Notes: generated by a model not told the origin, from the sequence alone. DNA of 16,847 nt from CAZOVK01 sp964583165 (GCA_964583165.1 CAZOVK010000052.1:1-16847), one strand, 5' to 3'. Counted from the stretch's first letter, positions 7,599-16,053 are shown. Program-made: numbers and translations.

Positions 7599-8756
7599 CT
7601 ACTTATAGTTTAACGCATACGCAAGGAAGTAAGCCAAACCGTTGACTAGGCTTTCCTCGTCTATGTCGAATCTCTCGTTGTGGTGTGGGGCGGTTATACC
7701 CTTTTCCGCATTACCACAGCCCACGAAGGCCAGACAACCGGGGGCTTTGTTCAAGAAGAAGCAGAAGTCTTCGCCACCCATTGTCATATCAGTGTGGATG
7801 AGCGCCTGTTCGCCTAACGCCATTTTCACGCATTCTTGCCCAAACGCCGCCGCTTTTGCGTCATTGATGACGGGGTCAGTGCCATAACCATACTCAATAT
7901 CTACAGTCGCACCATAACTTTCGGCTATGCCTTTGGCGATTCGTCTGATAGATTTATCGATAGCATATCGAACATCATTGTTGAATGTACGTACAGTACC
8001 CATGATTGTAGCGTCTTGAGGAATGATGTTAAACGCCGTGCCGCTATTAAACGCGCAGACCGAGATAACGGCAGGGTCAATCGCCGCTTTTTGGCGCGTG
8101 ATTATGCCTTGAAGCCCTTGAACAATGAGCGTACCCACATAGAGCGGGTCAACCGTTGTCTGGGGTTCTGAGCCATGACCACCTTTGCCATGTACGTTTA
8201 TTATGAAAGAGTCTGTGCTCGCCATGCGTGGTCCCGCGTCAACGGTTATGTAACCCGTTTCGTAACCGCTCCAAACATGCAGGGCAATAACCGTGTCATA
8301 ATCGAGCCCGCCCTCTTGTTCAAACAACTTTCCGCCGCCCATAGTAATCTCTTCTGCCGGCTGGAAGATGAGTTTGACAGTGCAGTTCAGTTCGTCCTTA
8401 TGTTCATTCAGAACCTTCGCCACGCCCAGAAGTATCGCCGTATGCGCATCATGCCCACAAGCGTGCATAACGCCGGGGTTCTTTGAGGCGTATTCACAGC
8501 TGCTGATTTCTGTCAGCGGCAGAGCGTCCATATCAGCGCGGATAGCAAGGACAGGTTCTTGGCATTTCCCCTCAATTGTAGCCACTACGCCCAATTTGAG
8601 GAATGGCACATAAGGAATACCCATTTTGTCGAGTTCGGCCATGACGGTCTTTTGCGTTTCGTGCTCGTCCCACGATACTTCCGGGTGTGAGTGGAAGTGT
8701 CGGCGCATTTTCACGAGATAGTCACGCTCATTTTGTGCTGTTTGTAAATAATTCAT
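7599..8756 (-). CDS. M20 family amidohydrolase / N-acyl-amino acid hydrolase
   Basis: This is a cytoplasmic metal-dependent amidohydrolase of the M20D group (aminoacylase, hippurate hydrolase, IAA-amino acid hydrolase type), which removes acyl groups from N-acyl amino acids or related amides. The 385-residue length is normal. It carries RRHFHSHPEVSWDE (18-31), RADMDALPL (73-81), the metal site HACGHDAH (C100, H102), QPAEE (E135/E136), ALHVW (H160), the dimerisation-domain motif GKGGHGSEP, MGGEDF (326-331), and PHHNERFD (H358). All metal ligands are present. The ATG follows AAAGGGGG at 7-nt spacing. It lies 15 nt after the ABC permease. An M20 hydrolase of this kind also sits by the ecs ABC genes of Bacillus (yhaA, from memory), so the pairing may be meaningful. 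The acyl substrate cannot be read from the sequence. Confidence 0.93.
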   Translation of the reverse strand: MNYLQTAQNERDYLVKMRRHFHSHPEVSWDEHETQKTVMAELDKMGIPYVPFLKLGVVATIEGKCQEPVLAIRADMDALPLTEISSCEYASKNPGVMHACGHDAHTAILLGVAKVLNEHKDELNCTVKLIFQPAEEITMGGGKLFEQEGGLDYDTVIALHVWSGYETGYITVDAGPRMASTDSFIINVHGKGGHGSEPQTTVDPLYVGTLIVQGLQGIITRQKAAIDPAVISVCAFNSGTAFNIIPQDATIMGTVRTFNNDVRYAIDKSIRRIAKGIAESYGATVDIEYGYGTDPVINDAKAAAFGQECVKMALGEQALIHTDMTMGGEDFCFFLNKAPGCLAFVGCGNAEKGITAPHHNERFDIDEESLVNGLAYFLAYALNYK

Positions 8757-8771
8757 ATAACGTCCCCCTTT

Positions 8772-10400
8772 TTATGAGTTAATCTTTTCAAACAATGTTT
8801 TCCCGCCGTACTTTAGGAAGAACCAAAGCGCAACAGTCGCAAGCAGAAACACGAGAGTCGCGATAATGCCGAATACCACGAAGCTAAGCCCCGTGAAAGC
8901 GAATGCAAATCCCAAGAAAAGAATAAGACCAATGATTGTAAAGACATTGCAAAGTACGCTTGTGCCCTGCTTGACGGCTTCCATTTGCGATTTCCAGTCC
9001 AGTTTCGGGAACAGCAGGTTATAGGTAAAGCCCATGAAAGAAACGAATATCGTAAACGCAGTGTTACCAACGAAGAACACGAATGCCTCTTGTATGCTCA
9101 TGTTAAGACCAACCGCAAACAATATTGTGTTAATGGGCAACAGCGGTAAAGCTATAGTCAGGCTCACTAATACCTTGCTCAAAAGGAATTGTTCAAAGCT
9201 AATGGGCAGACTTTGCGAAATCCAGAGGTTATTCCCCTCAATAGAGATACTCGCCGCCGTTGTACAACTCAGCCCACAGCAGAACAGCGCGACAAGCGCC
9301 GCCATCGGTACGAACATATCCGTAAGTGCTACCGTGCCCTGCACTTCTGACAGGTTCATTATTTGAGCAATCGTTTGTTCACCGAAAAGGAATACGGCAA
9401 TACCCGCCGCCGTCAACATGAGCGTGCCAACGCCCGTGTTTAATACATAAGAGAACGAGCCGAAGTAGGTTTTTAGTTCCTTCAGATATAATGCTTTTAG
9501 CGGTGAGTTTGTGGTGAGTGATTTCATCTTGTAGTTCGATGATGCGTGGGTTTCTGACAGCGCTGAGTTGATGTTGCGGAAGGCCTTGGCTATTATGAAC
9601 ACAAACAGGCCGAACACACCGACATAAAGAAGCACGAACGAGAAGAAGTTAAGTGCATTCGTTTCGGCAAGCGCATTTGTGAACCATATAGAGGGGAGGT
9701 AGACGTTCATTACATTTGCTGTGGAGGACAACCCATCTAATGCCGTTTCTGGGTCTACACTTGATAATGACATAGAAATTACGATGGTGCCGATTACGCA
9801 CGCTAACGCCAACACAATAGAAATGACGTTAGAGTATTTGAAGCGTGTCGATATGCCCGTGATAAGTATGCTAATAAGCGAACCAAGAACCATCGGCACA
9901 AGCGGCGCAAGAATGAGCAACACAAGCGCCATAGGCCAATATGCCACCGACACGCCGATTATAAGGCCATAAGCCAAGAGCGCCGGCAGTGCCATTAAGA
10001 GTGTTACGAACATATTCGAGATATAGAGCATGACGAGTTTGCTGATAAGTATCGACGAGTAACTCACGGGTAGCGAGAACAACAGGCTGAAGTCACCGAA
10101 TTTGAACAGGAAACCGCTGCCTTTATAGAGAGTGAAGATGAGCGGGGGCACGGTCATTGCGCCGAAAGCCGCCGTCAGCAGTTGTGACTCTAAGCCCATG
10201 GATTTCAGTGTGTCGGCAGAAATGTAGAAAATCAGGAACATCATGGTATATAAAAATAACGCTGAAATCGCTACAGTAATTATTATCGCGATGTTTTTTC
10301 CGCGACCCGGCGCGCCCTTTTTGAGTTTGTTCACGCCAAAGCCGTTTAATATGCCGACTTTTGTCAACAATAGCGTATCTTGCATGACATTACTTGCCAT
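8772..10400 (-). CDS. ABC exporter permease (large, Clostridia-type ABC-2-like)
   Basis: This is a 542-residue, very hydrophobic protein with about a dozen predicted membrane segments. A short basic N-terminal stretch (KLKKGAPGRGK, about 25-35) precedes the first segment. LFSLPVSYSSILISKLVMLYI (about 108-128) resembles the conserved 'LPLP...ILLAKF' region of large Firmicutes ABC permeases partnered with EcsA-like ATPases. There is no ATPase domain; the ATPase is the overlapping upstream gene. The 11-nt overlap (10390-10400) implies translational coupling and a matched pair. The start is an ATG with GGAG about 10 nt upstream; an in-frame ATG at 10385 lacks a better site. The substrate is unknown. 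At 542 residues it is longer than Bacillus EcsB (about 400), so I would not call it EcsB. Confidence 0.82.
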   Translation of the reverse strand: MASNVMQDTLLLTKVGILNGFGVNKLKKGAPGRGKNIAIIITVAISALFLYTMMFLIFYISADTLKSMGLESQLLTAAFGAMTVPPLIFTLYKGSGFLFKFGDFSLLFSLPVSYSSILISKLVMLYISNMFVTLLMALPALLAYGLIIGVSVAYWPMALVLLILAPLVPMVLGSLISILITGISTRFKYSNVISIVLALACVIGTIVISMSLSSVDPETALDGLSSTANVMNVYLPSIWFTNALAETNALNFFSFVLLYVGVFGLFVFIIAKAFRNINSALSETHASSNYKMKSLTTNSPLKALYLKELKTYFGSFSYVLNTGVGTLMLTAAGIAVFLFGEQTIAQIMNLSEVQGTVALTDMFVPMAALVALFCCGLSCTTAASISIEGNNLWISQSLPISFEQFLLSKVLVSLTIALPLLPINTILFAVGLNMSIQEAFVFFVGNTAFTIFVSFMGFTYNLLFPKLDWKSQMEAVKQGTSVLCNVFTIIGLILFLGFAFAFTGLSFVVFGIIATLVFLLATVALWFFLKYGGKTLFEKINS

Positions 10401-11106
10401 TATCCGTCAACTCCAAGAACAGATTTTCAAGACTCGTATCTTTTGTGATAGTCTGTGTAGCGCCCGAAACTATGAGTTTGCCGCCCTTGATTATCGCCAC
10501 TTTGTCACAAATCTTCTCCGCGACTTCCAAAACGTGGGTTGAGAAGAAAATCGCGCCACCGTTGTTACAGAACAGACGCATTTCTTCTTTTAGTGTATGA
10601 GCCGCGAGGGGGTCAAGCCCGACAAACGGTTCATCAAACATGATAAACTTGGGCTTTCTGATGAAAGCCGAGATAATCGCCAGCTTCTGTTTCATGCCAT
10701 GCGAATATGAATTGATGTTGTCGCCGAGATTCTTCATGAGTTCGAGTTTGTCGGCGTAATAACGAATACTCGTTTCGCGGTCGGTTTTGGATATGCCGTA
10801 AATGTCCGCGATAAAGTTAAGGTATTGAATACCCGTCAGGTTGTCATACAAATCGGGGTTATCGGGTATATACGCGAACATGCGCTTACAAGTCACGGCG
10901 TCGTCCTTGATTGAATGGCCGTCAACCGTAATGTCGCCGTTCTCAAACGTGATGATGCCGGCGATACATTTGAGTGTTGTCGTTTTGCCCGCGCCATTAT
11001 GACCTATAAAGCCGTAGACTTCACCCGCCTCAATACGAAGCGTGAGGTCGTCAACGGCCTTTTTGCCGTTTTTATACGTCTTTGACAAGTTCTTGATAAC
11101 TAACAT
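10390..11106 (-). CDS. ABC transporter ATP-binding protein, EcsA-like
   Basis: This is a 238-residue single nucleotide-binding domain that powers the adjacent permease. Walker A is GHNGAGKTT (35-43, K41), the signature is YSHGMKQK (134-141), Walker B is FIMFDEP (D158, E159), and the switch histidine is in STHVLEVAEKI (H191). The signature SHGMKQK, with EPFVGLDPLAAH after Walker B, is close to EcsA of Bacillus (SKGMKQK, EPFLGLDPLAIH, from memory). The usual Q-loop Gln is not obvious: the region reads AYIPDNPDLYDNLTG (69-83), as in several ABC-2 exporters. The ATG follows AGGAGGG at 5-nt spacing, one of the best RBSs here. It lies 9 nt after the MATE gene and overlaps the permease by 11 nt. Confidence 0.95.
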   Translation of the reverse strand: MLVIKNLSKTYKNGKKAVDDLTLRIEAGEVYGFIGHNGAGKTTTLKCIAGIITFENGDITVDGHSIKDDAVTCKRMFAYIPDNPDLYDNLTGIQYLNFIADIYGISKTDRETSIRYYADKLELMKNLGDNINSYSHGMKQKLAIISAFIRKPKFIMFDEPFVGLDPLAAHTLKEEMRLFCNNGGAIFFSTHVLEVAEKICDKVAIIKGGKLIVSGATQTITKDTSLENLFLELTDNGK

Positions 11107-11115
11107 TTTACCCTC

Positions 11116-12528
11116 CTAAATGTTGAGCTCAAGCCATTTTCGGCGACTGTAGCGGAATGCCACGATGCTCATGCGGATAGTTAAATCCAGACACATACCG
11201 ACCCACGCGCCCATCAGCCCGAAGCCAAATATATAAGTAAATACGAATGTGGACAACAAACGTATGCCCCACATGCCGAAGATAGCACTGTACAGCGTGA
11301 TTTTCGTATCACCCGCGCCACGCAACGTACCCGAAAATACCATAGCCGATATGGAAATCGGCTGGAATACTCCTATTAGCCGAACAACAGGCGCACCCAC
11401 GCGAATTACGTCAGCGTCGGGCGTGAACAGACCGAGCAGTTGCGACGGAAAGATGAAGAGCACCAAACCTACAACTACGCCGAAAAGGATACCCAAATAA
11501 AGGTTGATGCGTGAATAATTCAGCGCGTCCTCCTTGTTCTTCGCGCCGAGTGATTGACCTACCAGCGCAGTTGCGGCAATGCCCAGACCGAATGATGGCA
11601 TGAAGCCGAGCGATTCTGTCTGAATGGAGAGGTAGTGGGCGGCAATCTCGATCGTGCCCATACTCGCTATCATTCGCGCGAAGAAGACCTGACCCAAGGA
11701 AATCGCGAAACGCTCACCCGCCGCCGGAAGTCCAACACGGAGTATACGTTTAAGTAACTTAAAGTCTGTTTTCAGCATTGTACGCAGGTTGAGCCGCACG
11801 GCTTGACGCTTGCCGAACAGAAGCGCCAACAGGATAATGCCGTAGATGCTCTGTGAAAGTGCTGTTGAAATCGCGGCACCCGAAACACCCATACCCGCGC
11901 CCCACATGTTGAAGCGCACATCAGATAAGAAAGGCAGAGCGATTTCACGCGTTGGAAAGATTAGGAGGAAGTTCCCGCAGACGTCAATAATATTCGTAGC
12001 AATCGCGACATACATGGGTGTTTTCGTGTTGCCGGCACCGCGTAAGACGCCCGCAGAGCACATACCTATGTATTGAGGAATTATCGAAAACGACAGAATT
12101 CTTATGTATTTGAGCGCGTCCGGCATGACCTCGGGGGCGGCACCCATCCAGGCGGGTATGAACGGGCAAATCAGCGAAACAAGCGCGAACAGAACGACCG
12201 ACACTAAAAATGCTGACGCAATTGTCGTATTCGCGGCGGCATCGGCTTGCTCTTTGTCCTGTGCGCCGATAAAACGCGCGACAAAGACCATGCCGCCAAC
12301 GCCGAAAATGGCTGTCAGCGCGCCCAACAGCCACGTCGGTGATGAGTTAATCGCGACAGCGGCTGTGGCTATTGCGCCAAGTGAGCCGACCATGATAGTG
12401 TCGGCGAATGTCACGAGTGTCGCAAGGACGTTCTCCATAACCGCCGGAACAGCGAGGTTTGCGACACGCTTAACATAATGTGGCTTGAACGGTTCAAAGA
12501 ACTTGAATTGTTTGAATGAAAATTGCAT
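11116..12528 (-). CDS. MATE family multidrug/toxin efflux transporter
   Basis: This 470-residue integral membrane protein has the two-fold repeat of the MATE family, about 12 membrane segments. The first half opens with NLAVPAVMENVLATLVTFAD (24-43) followed by TIMVGSLG, and the second half with RVGLPAAGERFAISLGQVFF. Both halves carry the 'GAGNTK'/'GAGDTK' loop motif (VLRGAGNTKTP and TLRGAGDTK). MATE proteins export cationic drugs or metabolites using a Na+ or H+ gradient; which ion or substrate applies cannot be judged. The ATG follows AGGAG at about 7-nt spacing. Its RBS overlaps the stop region of the flippase gene 9 nt upstream. It belongs to the MOP superfamily, as does its neighbour, but to a different family. 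Confidence 0.95.
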   Translation of the reverse strand: MQFSFKQFKFFEPFKPHYVKRVANLAVPAVMENVLATLVTFADTIMVGSLGAIATAAVAINSSPTWLLGALTAIFGVGGMVFVARFIGAQDKEQADAAANTTIASAFLVSVVLFALVSLICPFIPAWMGAAPEVMPDALKYIRILSFSIIPQYIGMCSAGVLRGAGNTKTPMYVAIATNIIDVCGNFLLIFPTREIALPFLSDVRFNMWGAGMGVSGAAISTALSQSIYGIILLALLFGKRQAVRLNLRTMLKTDFKLLKRILRVGLPAAGERFAISLGQVFFARMIASMGTIEIAAHYLSIQTESLGFMPSFGLGIAATALVGQSLGAKNKEDALNYSRINLYLGILFGVVVGLVLFIFPSQLLGLFTPDADVIRVGAPVVRLIGVFQPISISAMVFSGTLRGAGDTKITLYSAIFGMWGIRLLSTFVFTYIFGFGLMGAWVGMCLDLTIRMSIVAFRYSRRKWLELNI

Positions 12529-12537
12529 ATTTAGCTC

Positions 12538-14166
12538 CTAGTTAAAGAATTTGGACAGCTTGTGACCGCCCGGTATATACTTCAAGTCATTTCTATGAAT
12601 GCCTTTTGTCAAAATCATAAAGAACGCGTAGGTCACACAACCCGTTGCAATGGCAATGAGCGTAGAAATGGCGTTGCGTTCAGAAATGTAATAACACAAA
12701 TTATAGACCACATACGCGCAAGCCCCCATGAACACAGACGCAAGCAGGGGTTTGGCAAGGATGTGGATATAATCGGGCTTCGAGCGCAAAAATCTTGCGA
12801 GAACATACCAGTCAATACCGGCCGCGACAATGTAACAGGCGGTTGTGCTGATTACAGCGCCGACTATGTTGATGTTGGGGTTACTGACCAGCAGAAAGTT
12901 CAGCGGGATTTTGATGAGCGCACCGCAAAACGCGCCGATAACGGGTACACTCACTCGCCCGACACTCTGCAACAGCCCCGTAGTTATCTGTGCTATCGAT
13001 AAGAAAATGATACTGGCCGCGCCGACTGTCAGCAGTATGCCACCATCCGAAAAACTCGGGAACAGCATCATAAGAATAGGGTTCGCCAGTACGCCAATCC
13101 CAATAGCGGCAGGGATTGACAGTAACATCGTCAGCCTCAACGCAGTATTGACCTTTTCGCGCACGTCAGCGTATTCCTTCTTTATAAACGCCCCCGCCAC
13201 AACGGGCACGACGGCGACAGCCAGCGCCGTTGAAATCGATACGGGAAGTGTGGTGATAACAACGTACTTGCCCGTCAAAATCCCGTAAAGACGCTCAATC
13301 TCAACTTCACTAAAGACCCCAGCGTTATGCAAACAATTCTTGACCATAACCATATCGATAAGGTTAGAAACCGAGAAAATCGCCGCCCCTAGTATTATCG
13401 GGAAAGTGGTTTTGAACAATATTCGCGTAATCTCTTTGTCTGTTTCATGTTTGCCTGTTCTGTCGGCGCGTGTTTCTAATTTTATTATAGGACGTGCCAA
13501 ATAGTAGACCCAAAGCATCAGACACAGCCCGAAGAACGCGCCCAGACCCGTACCGGCCGTACCTCCGGCAGCCCCCCTTGCTATCGCGTCACCGCCCTCG
13601 GGTGTGCCCTTAATAAGGAAGTACGCACAAACGACACTAAACGCAGCGTTAAACACCTGTTCGATAATCTGAGAAACAGCCGTCGGCACAGAGTTGTTCA
13701 TGCCCTGAAAATACCCGCGAAAAACAGCCATTATCGCCACAATAGACACTGTGGGTGACAGAACGACGATAGACATATAACTACGCGGGCTTTTAGTTAT
13801 CTCACAAAGCCAACCCGCGCCAAAGTAGAGAATCGCCGAAGCCACAAGCCCCAAAATCGCCGCCCAGAACAGCGCAATCTTGAACACCCTATGTGCCGAT
13901 TTCGTATGCCCCAGTGCCATGCGCTCGGCGACCATCTTAGAAATCGCCGTAGGCAGCCCCGCCGACGACATAATGAGAAAAAACGTATAGATATAAAAAC
14001 TCGTTGCATAAATGCCATTGCCCTCGTCGCCAATCATGCCGGTGAGCGGCAAGCGGTATAAGAAGCCAATGAAGCGCACCAAAAGGCTCGCCGCGCCGAG
14101 AATCGCGGCTTGTTTCACGAATGAGCCTTTGGGGCGTGGGTTAGATGCAGTATGTCGTCTAGTCAC
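12538..14166 (-). CDS. MOP-superfamily lipid/polysaccharide flippase (SpoVB/YtgP/MurJ-like)
   Basis: This is a 542-residue membrane protein of about 14 segments. The N-terminus is typical of the Firmicutes SpoVB/YtgP group: SFVKQAAILGAASLLVRFIG (15-34), then FLYRLPLTGMIGDEGNGIYA (35-54), followed by LPTAISKMVAERMALG (71-86) and FRGYFQGMNNSVPTAVSQI. Proteins of this group flip lipid-linked precursors across the membrane; YtgP is the Bacillus MurJ for lipid II, and SpoVB acts in spore cortex synthesis. The sequence does not tell which applies. The start is GTG at 14166, preceded by AGGAG 5 nt upstream; a basic N-terminal tail (residues 1-14) comes before the first membrane segment. It lies 33 nt after the ABC exporter gene and 9 nt before the MATE gene. 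Confidence 0.92.
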   Translation of the reverse strand: MTRRHTASNPRPKGSFVKQAAILGAASLLVRFIGFLYRLPLTGMIGDEGNGIYATSFYIYTFFLIMSSAGLPTAISKMVAERMALGHTKSAHRVFKIALFWAAILGLVASAILYFGAGWLCEITKSPRSYMSIVVLSPTVSIVAIMAVFRGYFQGMNNSVPTAVSQIIEQVFNAAFSVVCAYFLIKGTPEGGDAIARGAAGGTAGTGLGAFFGLCLMLWVYYLARPIIKLETRADRTGKHETDKEITRILFKTTFPIILGAAIFSVSNLIDMVMVKNCLHNAGVFSEVEIERLYGILTGKYVVITTLPVSISTALAVAVVPVVAGAFIKKEYADVREKVNTALRLTMLLSIPAAIGIGVLANPILMMLFPSFSDGGILLTVGAASIIFLSIAQITTGLLQSVGRVSVPVIGAFCGALIKIPLNFLLVSNPNINIVGAVISTTACYIVAAGIDWYVLARFLRSKPDYIHILAKPLLASVFMGACAYVVYNLCYYISERNAISTLIAIATGCVTYAFFMILTKGIHRNDLKYIPGGHKLSKFFN

Positions 14167-14171
14167 GGTAA

Positions 14172-14176
14172 CTCCT
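14172..14176 (-). promoter_or_regulatory. Ribosome binding site supporting a GTG start
   Basis: AGGAG on the minus strand is followed by TTACC and the GTG at 14166. No ATG in frame is better placed, so the flippase gene probably starts with GTG. Confidence 0.75.
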
Positions 14177-14199
14177 ATGTTGGTTATTTTACGTTTTCT

Positions 14200-15954
14200 T
14201 TAGTTTGCTATATCCAGGCCGCTCTTTATCGCCGTCAACTGTGTCAGACACAGTTCCTTATACGGCCCGTTTTGGCGTATGAGTTCTTCATGCCGCCCCA
14301 TTTCAGCTATCTTGCCATCTACAATGACCAGTATTTTGTCTGCACTTTGGACGGTTGAGAGCCTATGAGCAATGACAATCATGGTACGCTTGCCGATTAT
14401 CGAGTGTATCGCCTTTTGTATCTCCGCTTCTGTTCGAACGTCAACAGATGCCGTGGCTTCGTCTAAAATCAGAATCGGCGTGTCGCGCAAAACCGCGCGT
14501 GCTATAGCGAGCCGCTGTTTTTGCCCGCCCGATAACCTAACGCCACGTTCGCCGATGACCGTGTTATACCCATCCGGCATTTCCATAATGAAGTCATGGG
14601 CTTGAGCGATTTTAGCGGCTTCTTTTACCTGTTCAATCGTAGAATCTTTACAACCGTATGAGATATTCTCAATAACCGTGCCATTGAACAAGAAAACGTC
14701 CTGCAACACGATACTGATTTGCTCGCGCAGGCTATGAAGCTTCATGTCCTTCAAGTTATTGCCGTCTATGTAAATATTGCCCGAAATCGGGTCATAGAAA
14801 CGCGCGAGAAGGCTAATCAGCGTAGTTTTCCCAACGCCCGTTGGCCCGACTAGCGCTATCATTTCGCCGGGTTTGGCTTCAAAGTTGATATTTTTGAGTA
14901 TCGGCATGTCGTCTTGGTAATGAAAACTCACGTCATCAAACCTAATCTGACCACTTGTGCGCGTGACGGTTTTCGCGCCGGGTTTGTCGGCTATGTCTGG
15001 TTCAACGTCTAAGACTTCAAACACGCGCTCCGCCCCGGCTGTCGCACTCTGCAAGTCTTCCAGCAAGCGCCCGAGTGTCGCTAGCGGCTGATAGAACAAT
15101 GAGAGATAGAGCAGAAACTCGACGATTTGAGCGGGTGTCATATCTTGTTGTAAGGTCAGAAGCCCACCGAAGAACACAACTACAACCGTGCCCATACTCG
15201 TTATCAGCTCAACGCCCGGATGGAACACCGCCGATGCCTTGAGCGCCCCGAGCATACTCGTCGTATAGTTTTTAGCCGCGCCGCCCACACGTTCACGCTC
15301 TGTGCGCTGTTGGTTAAACGCCTGAATCTCTTTCATGCCGCTGAAATTATCTTGCAAAACCGCGTTCAATTCGCCGAGGTTCTTTTGAACAAGCCTAAAA
15401 CGCGGGCGAATCTTCTTAACGAAAACCCATGACGACGCAAGCAGAAAAGGTACGGGTATAAACGTAAGAAGTGTCAGCTTCCAATTGACAAACAACAGAA
15501 TCACCGTAACAGAAACAAAAATCAGCACATTCACACTGATTTCGGGGATTACGTGGGCTATGAGTGTTTCAAGATTCGCTGTATCATTGACCGTGCGCGA
15601 CATCAAGACGCCTGTCTGTTTGTCGTGATAATAGCGCAAACTCAATTTCTGAAAGTGGTCATAGATTCGTATGCGCATGTCCTTGACGAAGTTCCACGCC
15701 GCCACATGGTTTATGTAGTTTGATGTGAACCGAAATATCGCGCGCAGTACATACGCCGCGATAAGAATTATGGCGAGTGTCGCGAGTTCGTTCGGGTGAA
15801 TGCCGTCTACACTTGATAGGCTCGCTATAAGCCCTGACAGTGCCGAGGGTATCCAAAGGTTCACGCTAGTGACGGCTAAAATAGAAAAACCGCCTATAAC
15901 GAGCAGTTTCCAGTAGTCACGCGCCATATAAAACAGTCTTTTTGCTAACTTCAT
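14200..15954 (-). CDS. ABC exporter with fused membrane and ATPase domains (MsbA/BmrA-like)
   Basis: This 584-residue half-transporter would act as a dimer to export a lipid, drug or peptide. The six-segment membrane domain covers about residues 1-310 and includes SLRYYHDKQTGVLMSRTVND (105-124). The nucleotide-binding domain covers about 335-575, with Walker A GPTGVGKTT (370-378, K376), Q-loop Gln in IVLQDVFLFNGTV (Q418), signature LSGGQKQR (474-481), Walker B ILILDEATASVD (D498, catalytic E499) and switch histidine H530 in IAHRLSTVQ. Both ATPase motif sets are canonical, so a homodimer is plausible; no second half-transporter is adjacent on the upstream side. It is the first gene of the minus-strand block, with an extended -10 box 33 nt before the ATG and a GAAGGGAAG ribosome binding site. 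The substrate is unknown. Confidence 0.95.
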   Translation of the reverse strand: MKLAKRLFYMARDYWKLLVIGGFSILAVTSVNLWIPSALSGLIASLSSVDGIHPNELATLAIILIAAYVLRAIFRFTSNYINHVAAWNFVKDMRIRIYDHFQKLSLRYYHDKQTGVLMSRTVNDTANLETLIAHVIPEISVNVLIFVSVTVILLFVNWKLTLLTFIPVPFLLASSWVFVKKIRPRFRLVQKNLGELNAVLQDNFSGMKEIQAFNQQRTERERVGGAAKNYTTSMLGALKASAVFHPGVELITSMGTVVVVFFGGLLTLQQDMTPAQIVEFLLYLSLFYQPLATLGRLLEDLQSATAGAERVFEVLDVEPDIADKPGAKTVTRTSGQIRFDDVSFHYQDDMPILKNINFEAKPGEMIALVGPTGVGKTTLISLLARFYDPISGNIYIDGNNLKDMKLHSLREQISIVLQDVFLFNGTVIENISYGCKDSTIEQVKEAAKIAQAHDFIMEMPDGYNTVIGERGVRLSGGQKQRLAIARAVLRDTPILILDEATASVDVRTEAEIQKAIHSIIGKRTMIVIAHRLSTVQSADKILVIVDGKIAEMGRHEELIRQNGPYKELCLTQLTAIKSGLDIAN

Positions 15955-15976
15955 TACTTCCCTTCTTCCGCTATCC

Positions 15977-16034
15977 TGTTACAAACATTATAACATATTC
16001 GCGCCTATTTTGCTAGAATTTTTTCTTTGTAACA
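15977..16034. repeat. Perfect 9-bp inverted repeat spanning the divergent promoters
   Basis: TGTTACAAA (15977-15985) is the exact reverse complement of TTTGTAACA (16026-16034), 40 nt apart. The left arm lies just downstream of the minus-strand -10 box, near the expected transcription start. The right arm lies just upstream of the plus-strand GCCGATAT box. This would suit a regulator bound at both promoters, but a 9-bp match in about 155 bp can occasionally arise by chance. Confidence 0.5.
15987..15995 (-). promoter_or_regulatory. Extended -10 promoter for the minus-strand operon
   Basis: The minus strand reads TGTTATAAT: a perfect TATAAT with the TGn extension, ending 32 nt before the ATG of the ABC exporter. 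No good TTGACA is found 17 nt upstream, which is tolerated by extended -10 promoters. Transcription would start near 15980. Confidence 0.65.
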
Positions 16035-16045
16035 CCAAAGTGTTT

Positions 16046-16053
16046 GCCGATAT
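16046..16053 (+). promoter_or_regulatory. Sigma-D (sigma-28)-like -10 box for the FliD-like gene
   Basis: GCCGATAT is identical to the Bacillus sigma-D -10 consensus and lies 56 nt before the ATG of the flagellar gene. No TAAA is present at the expected 14-16 nt upstream; the nearest is TAAC with a 12-nt spacer. A sigma-A alternative overlaps it: TTGTAA (16027-16032), 18 nt, TATTAT (16051-16056). Confidence 0.55.

Noticed and set aside
11984..12334. Second minus-strand frame inside the MATE gene
   Set aside because: It is Arg/His-rich frame-shifted shadow sequence without a ribosome binding site.
12562..13288. Plus-strand frames of about 146 codons opposite the flippase gene
   Set aside because: They are antisense shadows of a conserved membrane protein; the complement of hydrophobic codons often stays open.
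14167..14199. TAAAAT in the gap before the flippase gene as an internal -10 box
   Set aside because: No matching -35 or TG extension is found, and the gap is short and A/T-rich.
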